A DNA stretch of 64,000 nucleotides from Isoetes taiwanensis (Eukaryota > Streptophyta > Lycopodiopsida > Isoetales > Isoetaceae): contig JAJEKV010000110.1 in the NCBI GenBank assembly GCA_021234155.1, positions 62,001 to 126,000 of the forward strand, written 5' to 3'. Shown in pieces: positions 32,165-43,724 of the stretch. Below the pieces are notes generated by a model. That model was given only the letters and a program-made list of their open reading frames with translations. It was not told where the DNA came from and ran no database searches. Within the stretch, counting starts at the first letter, position 1, and each line of letters opens with the position of its first letter. A program made the position numbers and the translations under genes.

Positions 32165-33109
32165 TGTTAGAATAATGATATATTCTGCCATAATGGAATG
32201 ACGTTGTAACAGAAACTTAGTTATCTTTGGCTGTACATATTATTAGAGGGATCTATAAATAGCATGGGGCATACGGTATGAATTTTGGCAATTCTTGGAG
32301 TTCTATTTTCGCTTTATGGTATCAGAGCCGGAAACGGAAGAGAATTGAGGAAAAGATCAGGGGGAATTGTGAGAGCACAATGGCGAAACTGCAGATGGAT
32401 CTCAAGCATTTGGAGAAGCTGGACAGAACAAATGCCACTCTTTGGTTCTGGAAAATGCAGGCAGTTCTAGAAGAACGAGAGGTTTGGGAGGTTATAAATG
32501 TGTTGTGGTTCACAGGAGAGATGAAGAAGATGGAGAAGTAGCTCCAGCGGCAGAAGATTTTGCACGTCTTGCAGCCTGGATAAAGAAGGATAATAAAGCT
32601 AAAACATCTTTGATGTTTGGAAGGATGGGCAATACCATTGGTAAGGCTGAAGGAAACCAAACCATGCACCGTTGGAAGGTGTAAAAGATTCACAAGCTGA
32701 AGCGTTGGCAGACATTCAAGAGCATCATGGTCATCTCAACCTAGACAATAGTATTAACAATCAGCAGCAAGAGAGTGTGCAGCAGCAAGAGAGTGTGCAG
32801 CAAGAGAGGCATGAAGAATCACTAAGGAGAAGTGCAAGAGGGCACCACCCTACATCCAGATGGTTAGAATGGAAGCAATCAAAAGGTTCAGCAGCACTGG
32901 AAAGGGTCAGAAAGCATGAGCAAGCATTTGAACAGGAATTTGGATCGTGGTGGGAAACAGATATGGAAGAAAAATGTTCTTGGGAATGCTTCAAGGCTGA
33001 ATTACTGGAGCCTTTATCCGTGCATGAGGCTGTAACAGGACCACATTCCGTAAAGTGGATGGAAGCCATGCAGGAAGAAATGAACGCTATGCATGCAACC
33101 AATGCATGA
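32165..33109 (+). pseudogene. Copia element 5' part: LTR edge, PBS, gag start, RT start
   Basis: TGTTAGAATAATGATATATT at 32165 looks like an LTR start, and TGGTATCAGAGC at 32317-32328 is a tRNA-iMet PBS. A gag N-terminus follows (LEKLDRTNATLWFWKMQ). After a deletion the frame at 32672-33109 reads the pol linker (SLRRSARGHHPTSRWLEW) and RT entry (KWMEAMQEEMNAM), ending at TGA. LTR right end not resolved. Clearly defective. Confidence 0.65.
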
Positions 33110-33680
33110 GACCTAGTGGATCTCCCAAAAGGAAGAAAGGCAGTTGGGTGCAAATGGGTATTTAAAGTCAAACAAGCTAGCGATGGCAGCATAGACAGAT
33201 ATAGAGCTGTTGGCTGTCTCATGCACATCATGGTCAGTACACGTCCAGACATAGCTCAAGCAGGGTGCGGCGAGCAAGTTTATGAGTAACCCAGGTATCA
33301 GACATTGGAAGGCAGTAAAAAGGATAATCAGATATCTAAAGGGCACATCTGAGATGGGATTGAAATATGGGCCAGATTCTAACTACCCTGCAGTCAAGAT
33401 AGTATCCTTTATAGATGCGGATTGGGCTGGAGACCAAGACACAAGAAGATCTACAACAGGGTTCTCAGTTATGCTACATGGGGCTGCAATCACATGGACA
33501 AGTACTAAACAAACTTCAGTGGGCTTATCATCTTGTGAGGCAGAGTATGTAGCAACTTCAGCAGCGGTAAGAGAGACAGTATGGATCAGACAATTTCTGG
33601 AAGAGATTGGGTATGCTCAGCATGGTCCCACTGTAATTTACAATGACAACAGGAGTAGTATTGCACTCACTGAAATATGT
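33110..33680 (+). pseudogene. Copia RT/RNase H remnant, unit 1
   Basis: DLVDLPKGRKAVGCKWVFK (RT entry) is fused by deletion to GCLMHIMVSTRPDIAQA (RT end), then a frameshift, then an RNase H domain with SFIDADWAGDQDTRRSTTG, CEAEYVATSAA and YNDNRSSIALTE. The catalytic RT core is gone. The frame is cut after ALTE by the next insertion. Confidence 0.75.
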
Positions 33681-34097
33681 AGCAAAATAACAGGGGGTTC
33701 CAGGGGGATTTGATATAGATATAATTCTTGAAACCATAGACCATATCCCTAAAACAATTCAATGGGTTATTATAAAAAAAAAACATAGATTTAAGATAAA
33801 AAATAGTCACATTAGCTCACTAGTTAGATTGGTTAAAGTAGTCTTATTAGGACATTGAGTTATTTTAGTAGAGGTTCGAATCCCCGTATTTCATATTCTA
33901 AAAGCTTAAATGAAACCGTATAGAGGCACGATATACCATCAAAACCTTAGGCAAACTCGTATTCGACATCTTAAAATCATAGGCGTCCCCAATCATAATT
34001 GAGCATAATCGAAACGAGAGGTGTCCAGAGGCTCCAACATACAGTCTGGGCCGTAGGATTGACAGATCCGACGACTGTGGTAGTCCAGGGTGCACCT
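33681..34097 (+). mobile_element. tRNA-like (SINE-like) insertion in Copia RNase H
   Basis: About 417 bp that replace some ten bases of the Copia sequence found intact in sister copies. Near 33812-33890 it has an A-box-like TTAGCTCACTAGTTAGATTGG and a canonical B box, GGTTCGAATCCCC. Could be a tRNA-derived SINE or a decayed tRNA gene; no clear terminal repeats or tail were seen. Confidence 0.45.
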
Positions 34098-34904
34098 CGT
34101 TCACAGAAGGTCAAATCACATATCCATACATCATCACTTCACCAGGGAAAAAGTGGTCGATGGAACTATAGTGATGGAGTACATACCTACAGATGAAATG
34201 CCAGCTGAGGGTGCTCCGTGAATCGGCTCCGCCAATGCTCAATCTTCCTCCTATCAAACTGTTGTTGCTTAAACGGACTGAAAAAGGGTCATGTACTTAG
34301 GTTTAAATGTAATTTTCTCAATCTCTACATGTGCTATATATGCTTATGTAGACTCGCCTAAAATCACCCTTATGGTAATTGTCCATTTCTTTAATATGTT
34401 GCTATATTCCCTATGAGTCAATATAAATTCAAAAACTCAAGGTCATAAATTAGACATCCAACCCCGTGAATTTGTATCCTATGCAACACTAGAGTTCTAT
34501 ACCATCCATCTAAATCTTTTCGTCCCCCGCCTTCCTACAATGTCTTATTGTAGGGAAAAAAATGAAATGCATATTCATACTTGAATGATCATCGCTGGAT
34601 GTGGAGCGGGCAATGGATACCCTTTGCAAATGGAGCTTGTGAAATGGATGGTGGACCATGCAATGGACCTGCTGTCAACGGCGTCGCGAATAGACCAAAT
34701 GGTGGATGCGGCATTGGGAAATAATGCATGTGAAGTAGGCAGGACTGGAGGAATTTGAGACGTGATTGGCTTTATTGGAGATGATCGTGGCATATTCGAC
34801 TAGCTGGACACAACAGAGATTGACCTCGTAAAAAAATAAAGGAATTTTGCCATGGGGATCTTTGAACAGGCCACTTTGATCTTGAACAGGCCACTTTGTT
34901 GTTG
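34098..34904 (+). repeat. Copia 3' sequence and repeated flank, unit 1
   Basis: Resumes Copia RNase H at ACAGAAGGTC, then the GCTGAGGGTGCTCCG terminal block and non-coding 3' sequence (GTAGACTCGCCTAAAATCACCC). The flank from 34560 recurs at 36000 and 38030 and contains the short frame listed next. It ends with two copies of ATCTTGAACAGGCCACTTTG. Confidence 0.65.
34585..34758 (+). CDS. 57-aa frame in repeated flank, unit 1
   Basis: ATG to TGA reading MIIAGCGAGNGYPLQMELVK and on to CEVGRTGGI. The same length is open at 36027-36200 with a handful of substitutions, while the third copy at 38057 is broken. No family recognised; it may be a piece of a larger gene carried by the repeat. Confidence 0.3.
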   Translation: MIIAGCGAGNGYPLQMELVKWMVDHAMDLLSTASRIDQMVDAALGNNACEVGRTGGI

Positions 34905-35460
34905 GTTGTCTCATGCACATCATGGTCAGTACACGTCCAGACATAGCTCAAGCAGTGGGTGCGGCGAGCAGGTTTATGAGTGACCCAGGTATCGGACATT
35001 GGAAGGCAGTAAAAAGGATAATCAGATATCTAAAGGGCACATCTGAGATGGGATTGAAATATGGGCCAGATTCTAACTACCCTACAGTCAAGATAGTATC
35101 TTTTGTAGATGCGGATTGAGCTGGAGACCAAGACACAAGAAGATCTACAACAGGGTTCTCAGTTATGCTACATGGGGCTGCAATCACATGGACAAGTACT
35201 AAACAAACTTCAGTGGCCTTATCATCTTGTGAGGCAGAGTATGTAGCAACTTCAGCAGCGGTAAGAGAGACAGTATGGATCAGACAATTTCTGGAAGAGA
35301 TTGGGTATGCTCAGCATGGTCCCACTGTAATTTACAATGACAACAGGAGTAGTATTGCACTCACTGAAAATCCTATTCATCACAGAAGGTCAAAACACAG
35401 ATCCATACATCATCACTTCACCAGGGAAAAAGTGGTCGATGGAACTATAGTGATGGAATG
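34905..35460 (+). pseudogene. Copia RNase H remnant, unit 2
   Basis: Starts GCLMHIMVSTRPDIAQA..., with CEAEYVATSAAVRETVW and YNDNRSSIALTENPIHHRR intact. TGA replaces TGG in the DADWAG motif, so the domain is split. Upstream RT is absent. Confidence 0.75.
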
Positions 35461-35720
35461 CCAGCTGAGGGTGCTCCGCGAATCGGCTCCGCCAATGCTC
35501 AATCTTCCTCCTATCAAACTGTTGTTGCTTAAACGGACTGAAAAAAGGGTCATGTACTTAGGTTTAGGTTTAAATGTAATTTTCTCAATCTCGATGGAAC
35601 TATAGTGCTGGAGTACATACCTACAGATGAAATGCCAGCTGAGGGTGCTCCGCAAATCGGCTCCGCTAATGCTCAATCTTCCTCCTATCAAACTGTTGTT
35701 GCTTAAACGGACTGAAAAAG
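35455..35720 (+). repeat. Copia 3' tandem block, two units
   Basis: Two copies of the block from ATGCCAGCTGAGGGTGCTCC to TTTCTCAATCTCGATGG, 174 bp apart (167-bp family period plus a short GTTTAG duplication). Confidence 0.8.
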
Positions 35721-36354
35721 GGTCATGTACTTAGGTTTAAATGTAATTTTCTCAATCTCTACATGTGCTATATATCCTTATGTTGGTTCTGCATGTTGTA
35801 GACTCGCCTAAAATCACCCTTATGGTAATTGTTCATCTCTTTAATCTGTTGCTATATTCTCTATGAGTCAATATAAATTCAAAAACTCAAGGTCACAAAT
35901 TAGACATCAAACCCTGTATCCTATGCAACGCTAGAGTTCTATACCATCCATCTAAATCTTTTCGTCCCCCGCCTTCCTACAATGTCTTATTGTAGGGAAA
36001 AAAATGAAATGCATATTCATACTTGAATGATCATCGTTGGAGGTAGAGCGGGAAATGGATACCCTTTGCAAATGGAGCTTGTGAAATGGACGGTGGACCA
36101 TGCAATGGACCTGCTGTCAACGGCGTCGCGAATAGACCAAATGGTGGATGCGGCATTGGGAAATAATGCATGTGAAGTAGGCAGGACTAGAGGAATTTGA
36201 TACGTGATTGGCTTCATTGGAGATGATCTTGGCATGTTCGACTAGCTGGACACAACTGAGATTGACCTCGTAAAAAAATAAAGGAATTTTGCCATGGGGA
36301 TCTTTGAACAGGCCACTTTGATCTTGAACAGGCCACTTTGCTGTTGGCTGTCTC
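35721..36354 (+). repeat. Copia 3' sequence and repeated flank, unit 2
   Basis: Same order as unit 1: 3' non-coding sequence, flank with the 57-aa frame at 36027-36200, and the doubled ATCTTGAACAGGCCACTTTG before the next RNase H. Confidence 0.7.
36027..36200 (+). CDS. 57-aa frame in repeated flank, unit 2
   Basis: Reads MIIVGGRAGNGYPLQMELVK and ends CEVGRTRGI; open over the same length as the copy at 34585. Confidence 0.3.
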   Translation: MIIVGGRAGNGYPLQMELVKWTVDHAMDLLSTASRIDQMVDAALGNNACEVGRTRGI

Positions 36355-36993
36355 ATGCACATCATGGTCAGTACACGTCCAGACATAGCTCAAGAAGTGG
36401 GTGCGGCGAGCAGGTTTATGAGTAACCCAGGTATCGGACATTGGAATGCAGTAAAAAGGATAATCAGATATCTAACGGGCACATCTAAAATGGGATTGAA
36501 ATATGGGCCAGATTCTAACTACCCTGCAGTCAAGATAGTATCTTTTGTAGATGCGGATTGGGCTGGAGACCAAGACACAAGAAGATCTACAACAGGGTTC
36601 TCAGTTATGCTACATGGGGCTGCAATCACATGGACAAGTACTAAACAAACTTCAATGGCCTTATCATCTTGTGAGGCAGAGTATGTAGCAACTTCAGCAG
36701 CGGTAAGAGATACAGTATGGTTCAGACAATTTCTGGAAGAGATTGGGTATGCTCAGCGAGGTCCCACTGTAATTTACAATGACAACAGGAGTAGTATTGC
36801 ACTCACTGAAAATCCTATTCATCACAGAAGGTCAAAAAACATATCCATACATCATCACTTCACCAGGGAAAAAGTGGTCGATGGAACTATAGTGATGGAG
36901 TACATACCTACAGATGAAATGCCAGCTGAGGGTGCTCCGCGAATCGGCTCCGCCAATGCTCAATCTTCCTCCTATCAAACTGTTGTTGCTTAA
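36355..36993 (+). pseudogene. Copia RT end plus RNase H remnant, unit 3
   Basis: Open for 212 residues, the best surviving copy: HIMVSTRPDIAQEVGAASRF, VDADWAGDQDTRRSTTG, SSCEAEYVATSAA, YNDNRSSIALTENPIHHRR, and YIPTDEMPAEGAPRIG at the end. In other Copia pol proteins the last motif is followed by ADIFTK; here it runs into a non-canonical tail. RT core and all upstream domains are missing. Confidence 0.75.
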
Positions 36994-37266
36994 ACGGACT
37001 GAAAAAGGGTCATGTACTTAGGTTTAAATGTAATTTTCTCAATCTCTACATGTGCTATATATCCTTATGTAGACTCGCCTAAAATCACCCTTATGGTAAT
37101 TGTCCATCTCTTTAATCTGTTGCTATATTCTCTATGAGTCAATATAAATTCAAAAACTCAAGGTCACAAATTAGACATCAAACCCCGTAAATTTGTATCC
37201 TATGCAACGGTAGAGTTCTATACCATCCATCTAAATCTTTTCGTCCTCCGCCTTCCTACAATGTCT
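36994..37266. repeat. Copia 3' non-coding sequence, unit 3
   Basis: Same sequence as after units 1 and 2 (CGGACTGAAAAAGGGTCATG through CCTTCCTACAATGTCT). No gene. Confidence 0.6.
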
Positions 37267-38018
37267 GCCCGAGGCGCTGCCTGAGGCCTGCCCGAGCAGA
37301 TGCAGTGATGGATGGCGTTGGAGCAGCGGCAGTGAAGGATGGCGCCCCTGTGTGTGCCTGAGTGGATGTCCGCCTGCGAGCATGCCTGGGGGTGCTGGCG
37401 CCTTGGCGCAGGGCTGGAGGATGCACCTCCTCCGAGCAATTTCTCTGAGCGTTTTCCCTGAGCGCCGCCTTCCCTGAGCGCCTGGGCTTCTGGTGCTTGG
37501 GCTTATTGGATGCGTTGGTTTTCAGCTTCAGCGGTGCCCTCACGGTCACCGCCTTTCTGCAGATCGTTGCTATGGGGGTTTTGGGATTCTACCTGTTTCT
37601 GGGGCAGCTCTTATGGTCTAGTGGTTTGATCGAGTTACTCCAGGGGGTCGGCACCAGGATCTCTGCATCAGCATCTATTTGCCCTGGTTTTAGTGAGAGG
37701 ATGGAGGTTTAGCGCGTGCATGAGTCCGCACCAGTACTTGGCACCTAGCTGTGAAGAGGTTACGGTTCGGGGGCGTTTGTTGAAATTCTGTTTGTTGGAG
37801 GTATGCTTGTTGTTTTTTGCAGCAGCATAGCTTTTTGGATCTGTGGTCATCATGGCAACGGTTTTTCCCCAGTGGGGTTTTTTAATCTGGGCCATGGTGC
37901 TCACGGGCTTCAGCCCATGCAATGTATTTTTTGTTTTTTTTGTACTTGTGGTCGCATGTCCTCCGTGACGCTGCCTTTGTGGTGCGACGTAAAAATATAC
38001 TTCCTTCCTTCCTTCCTT
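37267..38018 (+). mobile_element. GC-rich retroposon with SINE-like 3' end and (CTTC)n tail
   Basis: Interrupts the flank between ATGTCT and TATTGTAGGG, an uninterrupted junction in the other two copies. The 3' end reads GTGACGCTGCCTTTGTGGTG, then a (CTTC) tail, matching the SINE 3' end at 55385. An A-box-like GGTCTAGTGGTTTGATCG lies at ~37617. The first 350 bp are GC-rich and of unknown origin. Confidence 0.55.
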
Positions 38019-38283
38019 ATTGTAGGGAAAAAAATGAAATGCATATTCATACTTGAATGATCATCGCTGGAGGTGGAGCGGGCAATGGATACCCTTTGCA
38101 AATGTAGCTTGAAATGGATGGTGGACCATGCAATGGACCTGCTGTCAACGATGTCGCGAATAGACCAAATGGTGGATGCGGCATTGGGAAATAATGCATG
38201 TGAAGTAGGCAGGACTGGAGGAATTTGAGACGTGATTGGCTTCATTGGAGATGATCTTGGCATGTTCGACTAGCTGGACACAT
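38019..38283 (+). repeat. Repeated flank, unit 3 (broken)
   Basis: Continues the flank of units 1 and 2. The 57-aa frame at 38057 is ended early by CAAATGTAGCTTG. Then the sequence switches to the inverted copy of the Copia 3' region. Confidence 0.6.
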
Positions 38284-38584
38284 AATAATGCTCTTGTTCT
38301 CAATAGCATGATTGCAACCACAACGCCTTGGAAGGTACTCTAGCTGAACTCTACATATAAAACTTTAGTGCTGCATAGGTATAGAACTCTAGTGTTGCCT
38401 AATTTGATGTCTAATTTGATGTCTAATTTGTGACCTTGATGTCTAATTTGTGACCTTGAGTTTTTGAATTTATATTGACTTATAGAGAATATAGCAACAG
38501 ATTAAAGAGATGGACAATTACCATAAGGGTGATTTTAGGCGAGTCTACAACATGCAGAACCAACATAAGGATATATAGAACATG
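38284..38584 (-). repeat. Inverted Copia 3' flank
   Basis: Reverse complement of 51560-51857 (TAGACTCGCC to GAGCATTATTAT). Includes repeats of TTTGATGTCTAATTTGTGACC. Confidence 0.7.
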
Positions 38585-39425
38585 TAGAGGGTGAGAAAAT
38601 TACATTTAAACCTAAGTACATGACCCTTTTTCAGTCCGTTTAAGCAACAACAGTTTGATAGGAGGAAGATTGAGCATTGGCAGAGCCGATTCGCGGAGCA
38701 CCCTCAGCTGGCATTTCATCTGTAGGTATGTACTCCATCACTATAGTTCCATCGAGATTGAGAAAATTACATTTAAACCTAAGTACATGATCCTTTTTCA
38801 GTCCGTTTAAGCAACAACAGTTTGATAGGAGGAAGATTGAGCATTGGCTGAGCCGATTCGCGGAGCACCCTCAGCTGGCATTTCATCTGTAGGTATGTAC
38901 TCCATCACTATAGTTCCATCGAGATTGAGAAAATTACATTTAAACCTAAGTACATGACCCTTTTTCAGTCCGTTTAAGCAACAACAATTTGATAGGAGGA
39001 AGATTGAGCATTGGCGGAGCCGATTCATGAGCACCCTCACCGGCATTTCATCTCAGAGGGTATGTACTCCATCACTATAGTTCCATCGAGATTGAGAAAA
39101 TTACATTTAAACCTAAGTACATGACCCTTTTTCAGTCCGTTTAAGCAACAACAGTTTGATAGGAGGAAGATTGAGCATTGGCGGAGCCAATTCGCGGAGC
39201 ACCCTCAGCTAGCATTTCGTCTGTAGGTATGTACTCCATCACTATAGTTCCGTCGAGATTGAGAAAATTACATTTTAACCTAAGTACATGACCCTTTTTC
39301 AGTCCGTTTAAGCAACAACAGTTTGATAGGAGGAAGATTGAGCATTGGCGGAGCCGATTCGCGGAGCACCCTCAGCTGGCATTTCATCTGTAGGTATGTA
39401 CTCCATCACTATAGTTCCATTGACC
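38585..39425 (-). repeat. 167-bp tandem array at Copia 3' end, five units
   Basis: The string GTTTAAGCAACAACA recurs at 38638, 38805, 38972, 39139 and 39306, an exact 167-bp period. Each unit spans the last pol codons, a stop and 3' non-coding sequence of the Copia family, on the minus strand. Confidence 0.9.
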
Positions 39426-40021
39426 ACTTTTTCCCTGGTGAAGTGATGATGTATGGATATGTGTTTTGACCTTCTGTGATGAATAGGATTTTCAGTGAGT
39501 GCAATACTACTCCTGTTGTCATTGTAAATTACAGTGGGACCATGCTGAGCATACCCAATCTCTTCCAGAAATTGTCTGATCCATATTGTCTCTCTTACCG
39601 CTGCTGAAGTTGCTACATACTCTACCTCACAAGATGTTTTGGCCACTGAAGTTTGTTTAGTACTTGTCCATGTGATTGCAACCCCATGTAGCATAACTGA
39701 GAACCCTGTTGTAGATCTTCTTGTGTCTTGGTCTCTAGCCCAATCCGCATCTACAAAAGATACTATCTTGACTGCAGGGTAGTTAGAATCTGGCCCATAT
39801 TTCAATCCCATCTCAGATGTGCCCTTTAGATATCTGATTATCCTTTTTACTGCCTTCCAATGTTCGATACCTGCCCACTGCTTGAGCTATGTCTGGACGT
39901 GTACTGACCATGATGTACATGAGACAGCCAACAGCAAAGTGGCCTGTTCAAGATCAAAGTGGCCTGTTCAAAGATCCCCATGGCAAAATTCCTTTATTTT
40001 TTTACGAGGTCAATCTCAGTT
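39308..40021 (-). pseudogene. Copia RNase H remnant, inverted copy
   Basis: Open for 167 residues from MGLKYGPDSNYPAVK, with VDADWARDQDTRRSTTG, CEVEYVATSAA (A to V in the CEAEY motif) and YNDNRSSIALTENPIHHRR. Further upstream (39812-40021) the STRPDIAQA region and the doubled GGCCACTTTG flank continue in a broken frame. Confidence 0.75.
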
Positions 40022-41369
40022 AGACATGAACAACGAGTGGCGATAATGGACTTGAGTGGCATGGAGTTGAATGGCTTGCGTAATATAACTCACATGCAAA
40101 GGAAGGCTTTCAAGTTCAATAAAGTACTTTACAGGAGTACTATTTACAAAGAATGAGGTTATGTGTCAAGAGAGCACTCCAAGTGCAACATAACGTCAAT
40201 ATTTATTTATCCTCTGTTATGTAGTAATTTCCTGAATCAGTCCCCCTTTCTTGAAAATCTTTTGACCCAATACCCCTTTGAAAATACCGCGATGTACATT
40301 TGCAGTCCCCTATTTCTACTAATTTGCCCCATTAGGATAAACCTTTTTTGTTCAAGAATCCTACTCATTTCCCCCATTAGAATATACACGTTTGTTCAAG
40401 AATTTCTCGTTGCAAGGAAAAAAATCCATTGCTCTCGAGTCCCCCCTGTTCCTCAATGGGGTTTTTTGAGGTATTTGAGCACTTTTTTTTATTGTGATAG
40501 TGCTCAAGGCGGATAAATCCGCCTCTTCCAGCAAATCTGACTATTAAAGATACAAATAACCTCTTGTCTAAATGTGTTTCTATTATTTCTCCTTTCTCTA
40601 TTTTTTTTTTAGGCCTTATGATCTTGGAATATTCTTTGCATCAATGGCCACTATCCTATTTCTATAAACAATAACACCTGTCAAAATCAATGATATCACC
40701 GGAATAGATCAGAGAATGCATATGGACAAGCGCAAAGAGAAACGGCTGCAAAAACTCAAAATACCAGCATCAGCAATCCACATACAAAGGATTAAATCAT
40801 ATGTCTTACCATGCACCTTAACAGTTGTTACACGATGGGCTGCCCTCTACAGATCAATACAGAGGGCCAAAGCTTAACGCTGTAATATCATAGCTGATCC
40901 AATTTGAACAAAAACCCGGCAAAAGTTTTTACATTCCAAGAGCAGATTTATGGTAGTACCTTCAGCTCGTCGGCATATGCCTGCAAAAATGTAACCTTAA
41001 GGAGCTCTTGAAATCCCAGCTCTTTTCAGCTCTATGAACGACAAGGCGTACACAAATCTGCAGCAATGCGCCACAACCTAGAAGGTAAGAAAAAAGAAGG
41101 GGATTATGCATGCGACGCTCCTTGAACGTATACAATGCTCCCATCATATAACTACTCCAGGTTGCATCTCTCGATACAATGAATATGTGGGTGGCTAGAG
41201 GATCGTGCAACATATGTATGTACCGACTTAACCCCAAATGACGATGAGTCGAGCAACATCCTAACCCCTTTTGTTGCTTTTTGTTCTTGGAGGTCGTGGT
41301 TGCAGCTTAGCTTAGAGGTTCTTCTTTATTGCGGTTGTTTGCAGATTCCCAAAGATGTCAATGTCATTG
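40022..41369. repeat. Duplicated non-coding segment S, part 1
   Basis: Matches 51865-53701 once the retrocopy there is removed. Starts TAGACATGAACAACGAGTGG. I recognise no gene in it; a block of CCCC-rich motifs (CCCCATTAGGATAAACC) lies at ~40300. It is cut at CATTG by the LARD-like element. Confidence 0.8.
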
Positions 41370-42365
41370 TGATATGGAGCATGCTAGGGGGAGTGGTCCA
41401 GAAAATTAAGGCAATGGGGCATGGTAATGGGGCATATGAATTTTAATGGTTTACAAGTTTAAGCAAGGGGGCGTGTAACCATAGACCCTTAAAGCAAGGA
41501 AGATATTTTATAGAGGATGATACTTTAACAAAAAGAAAGTAACGAAGACCTTCATGCAACTATTATTGGAAAAAAGGGGACCAGATGTGCGTTCAGAAGG
41601 GGCGGATACCGAAATAGAATGGGAACATGTCTTTTTAGCAAGAGGAGGAGGTCGAACTGGAAGGAGTAGTAACCGGTACAGATCCGGAACAGATTCGGGA
41701 CAGAGCAAATCCTTTCCTCAAATCCGGCACCAGCAACAGGTTTATGGAACGCTGCTATCTATTTCGGCACCCAGGGGATTTGATTCCAATCTGTGGTGTC
41801 CTGATCTGATCCACCCTGCGAGAAGATGACAGCGGTTGATGAACTTGCAAGCGGAGCCTTAGTTGCTACTTGCCTTGTGAAGCTTGTAATTGTTTCCATT
41901 CCTTACAGTCGGCCAGGTTACAGGAAGAACGATCCATGCAGCAGAGATCCAGCATCTGATCCTTGCTCTCCGTCACTGCCGTTTTAGTCTTGATGAATCG
42001 AAGACCCATTGAAGCCTCTCTTCCATTTTAATTTGGACTTTCTTCCCTGGAAGGCGAGAGAAGATCTAAGCCCATTTTTATTTGCCCTAAGCCTATTTGT
42101 GCATGTAATCAGTGTTTACAGAGGTCACAGGCTTAAGGAGAAGTAAGCTGTGGCTGGAATCTATTAATTAAAGCCTTGGAATTGCCTTAGTTCTTCTGGA
42201 TCCGGTTGGGTGGAAACTGGATGCTCCAACCCCTGGTTGTGGAAACCTTGTACAATCACTCTTGTGAAGAGCTGATAAAAGATTCTAGTCATTAACTCTT
42301 CTGTTTTCTATCTCTCAACTGGTGAACAAGTGGTTATTACCTTTAAGTTTTTCTAAATCATATCA
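41370..42365 (+). repeat. 5' LTR of LARD-like element
   Basis: Ends are inverted TGATATGG / CATATCA. Its short frames (for example MQLLLEKRGPDVRSEG) are also in the 3' LTR and look incidental. Confidence 0.85.
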
Positions 42366-42367
42366 AG

Positions 42368-42379
42368 TGGTATCAGAGC
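42368..42379 (+). promoter_or_regulatory. tRNA-iMet primer-binding site
   Basis: TGGTATCAGAGC two bases after the 5' LTR. Confidence 0.9.
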
Positions 42380-43724
42380 GCGGTTGCGATTCTTCTGGAA
42401 TCTATGGGTTATGGGAACATCAAGGCTGCACAACACCAAGAACTTCATCAAAGAAGTGTTAGGGGATGGGTTTAACTTCTTCAAAGAAGTGGAGTCGTGG
42501 CATGGAGCGGATGGAGCTGGCATCATGGGCATGCCGAATATGCAGGGTGAAGCACCGCACTGCCGATTCATAGGGCGGAGCAGGCGGATATGGCTTTCTT
42601 CAAAGATGCTTTGCATAGGCGATGGCACCCACTGCGCTAGGGTTAGGAAGACATGGCTATAGCAGATTCTATGATTTCTTTTTGGCATATGCAGAACATA
42701 CATGAAGATTTAAGGCAGCCCTTCCTCGGTAGACACATCTCAGTTGGTTTTGCAGGGATGAAGTTTCTATCGATTTATTTGAGGGGTTATTTTGAGGGCG
42801 GCCATTATGCTTGCAGAAGAAGAATGCAAATTTTGGTTATCATGCCCATTCCATGCAAGGCAGGTCCAGTGCAAGTAAATATGACTGTTTGCAGGGAGGG
42901 CATGTGAAGAGGAAAAAGCTCGGTGCTTTCGTGGAGAATGCTTGAAGCGCATAAGGACCGACTTGTTGAGAACGAGTTGTCACGGAGACAAGCGAACCAC
43001 TGCTGCAAAACACTGAACTCTGGTTTATCACAATAGCCAAACTACCCGCTGTAACCTCTTGCCATGTCTAGAAGTTCATGTTGGTCATTTGAGCCTGTGT
43101 AAATTTCACCTTTATACACCTTTAAGCCTGAGTATGGAGAGCTGCAAAAGCATCCTGCTTGGGATCGCGGAGTCAGATCGTGGTGATTTGAGGGGCCGGT
43201 TGGCTGTGGTACAAATATTTGACTCTGGAAGTCATATTAACACTTGACCTTATTTGCAGGATTGCTTAGTGTTAAGCATTTGGGGAGGAACTTTACGGAT
43301 AAGCTGTCACGGATAAGCTGTCAAGGATATGGATGCTAAAATTTGGATGTGGAATCTCAAATTGTTTCCTGTGAGATAGACTTCTGGGATAGACTTCTGG
43401 GTAAAGTTCGTAAGTTGATTTTCTTTATGCGGAATAAAGAGTAAAAATTTTATTTCTTGGGTATTCCCATGGTGGATTTGGTATCGCGGAGATACAATCA
43501 AGTAGTACCGCGGAGGTACGAAAGATAATGACGTACCGCGGAGGTACAAGGGTATATCGTACTGCGGAAGTACGCGGATATCCATAACTTTTTTTTTTTA
43601 AGTTTGCAGGATTACGGAACCCTTTGATGCAATTTGATTGGGACGCAATTATCTTGAGAAGGGATGGACCCATCTCAAGTGCATTTGAAAGATCGCGGAC
43701 GATCTCCTTAAGAAGGGATGGAAC
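42380..43724. other. LARD internal region, no pol genes
   Basis: No gag, protease, RT or integrase motif in any frame. It has four near-palindromic 15-mers at 43481-43573 and a purine-rich AAGAAGGGATGGAAC just before the 3' LTR, a likely polypurine tract. Confidence 0.6.
43481..43573. repeat. Four GTACCGCGGAGGTAC-type palindromes
   Basis: At 43481, 43505, 43533 and 43559; the first and last carry matched changes (GTATCGCGGAGATAC and GTACTGCGGAAGTAC) that preserve pairing of the arms. Confidence 0.8.

Noticed and set aside
43481-43573. CRISPR-like array.
   Set aside because: Only four 15-mers with irregular spacing in a eukaryotic LTR element.
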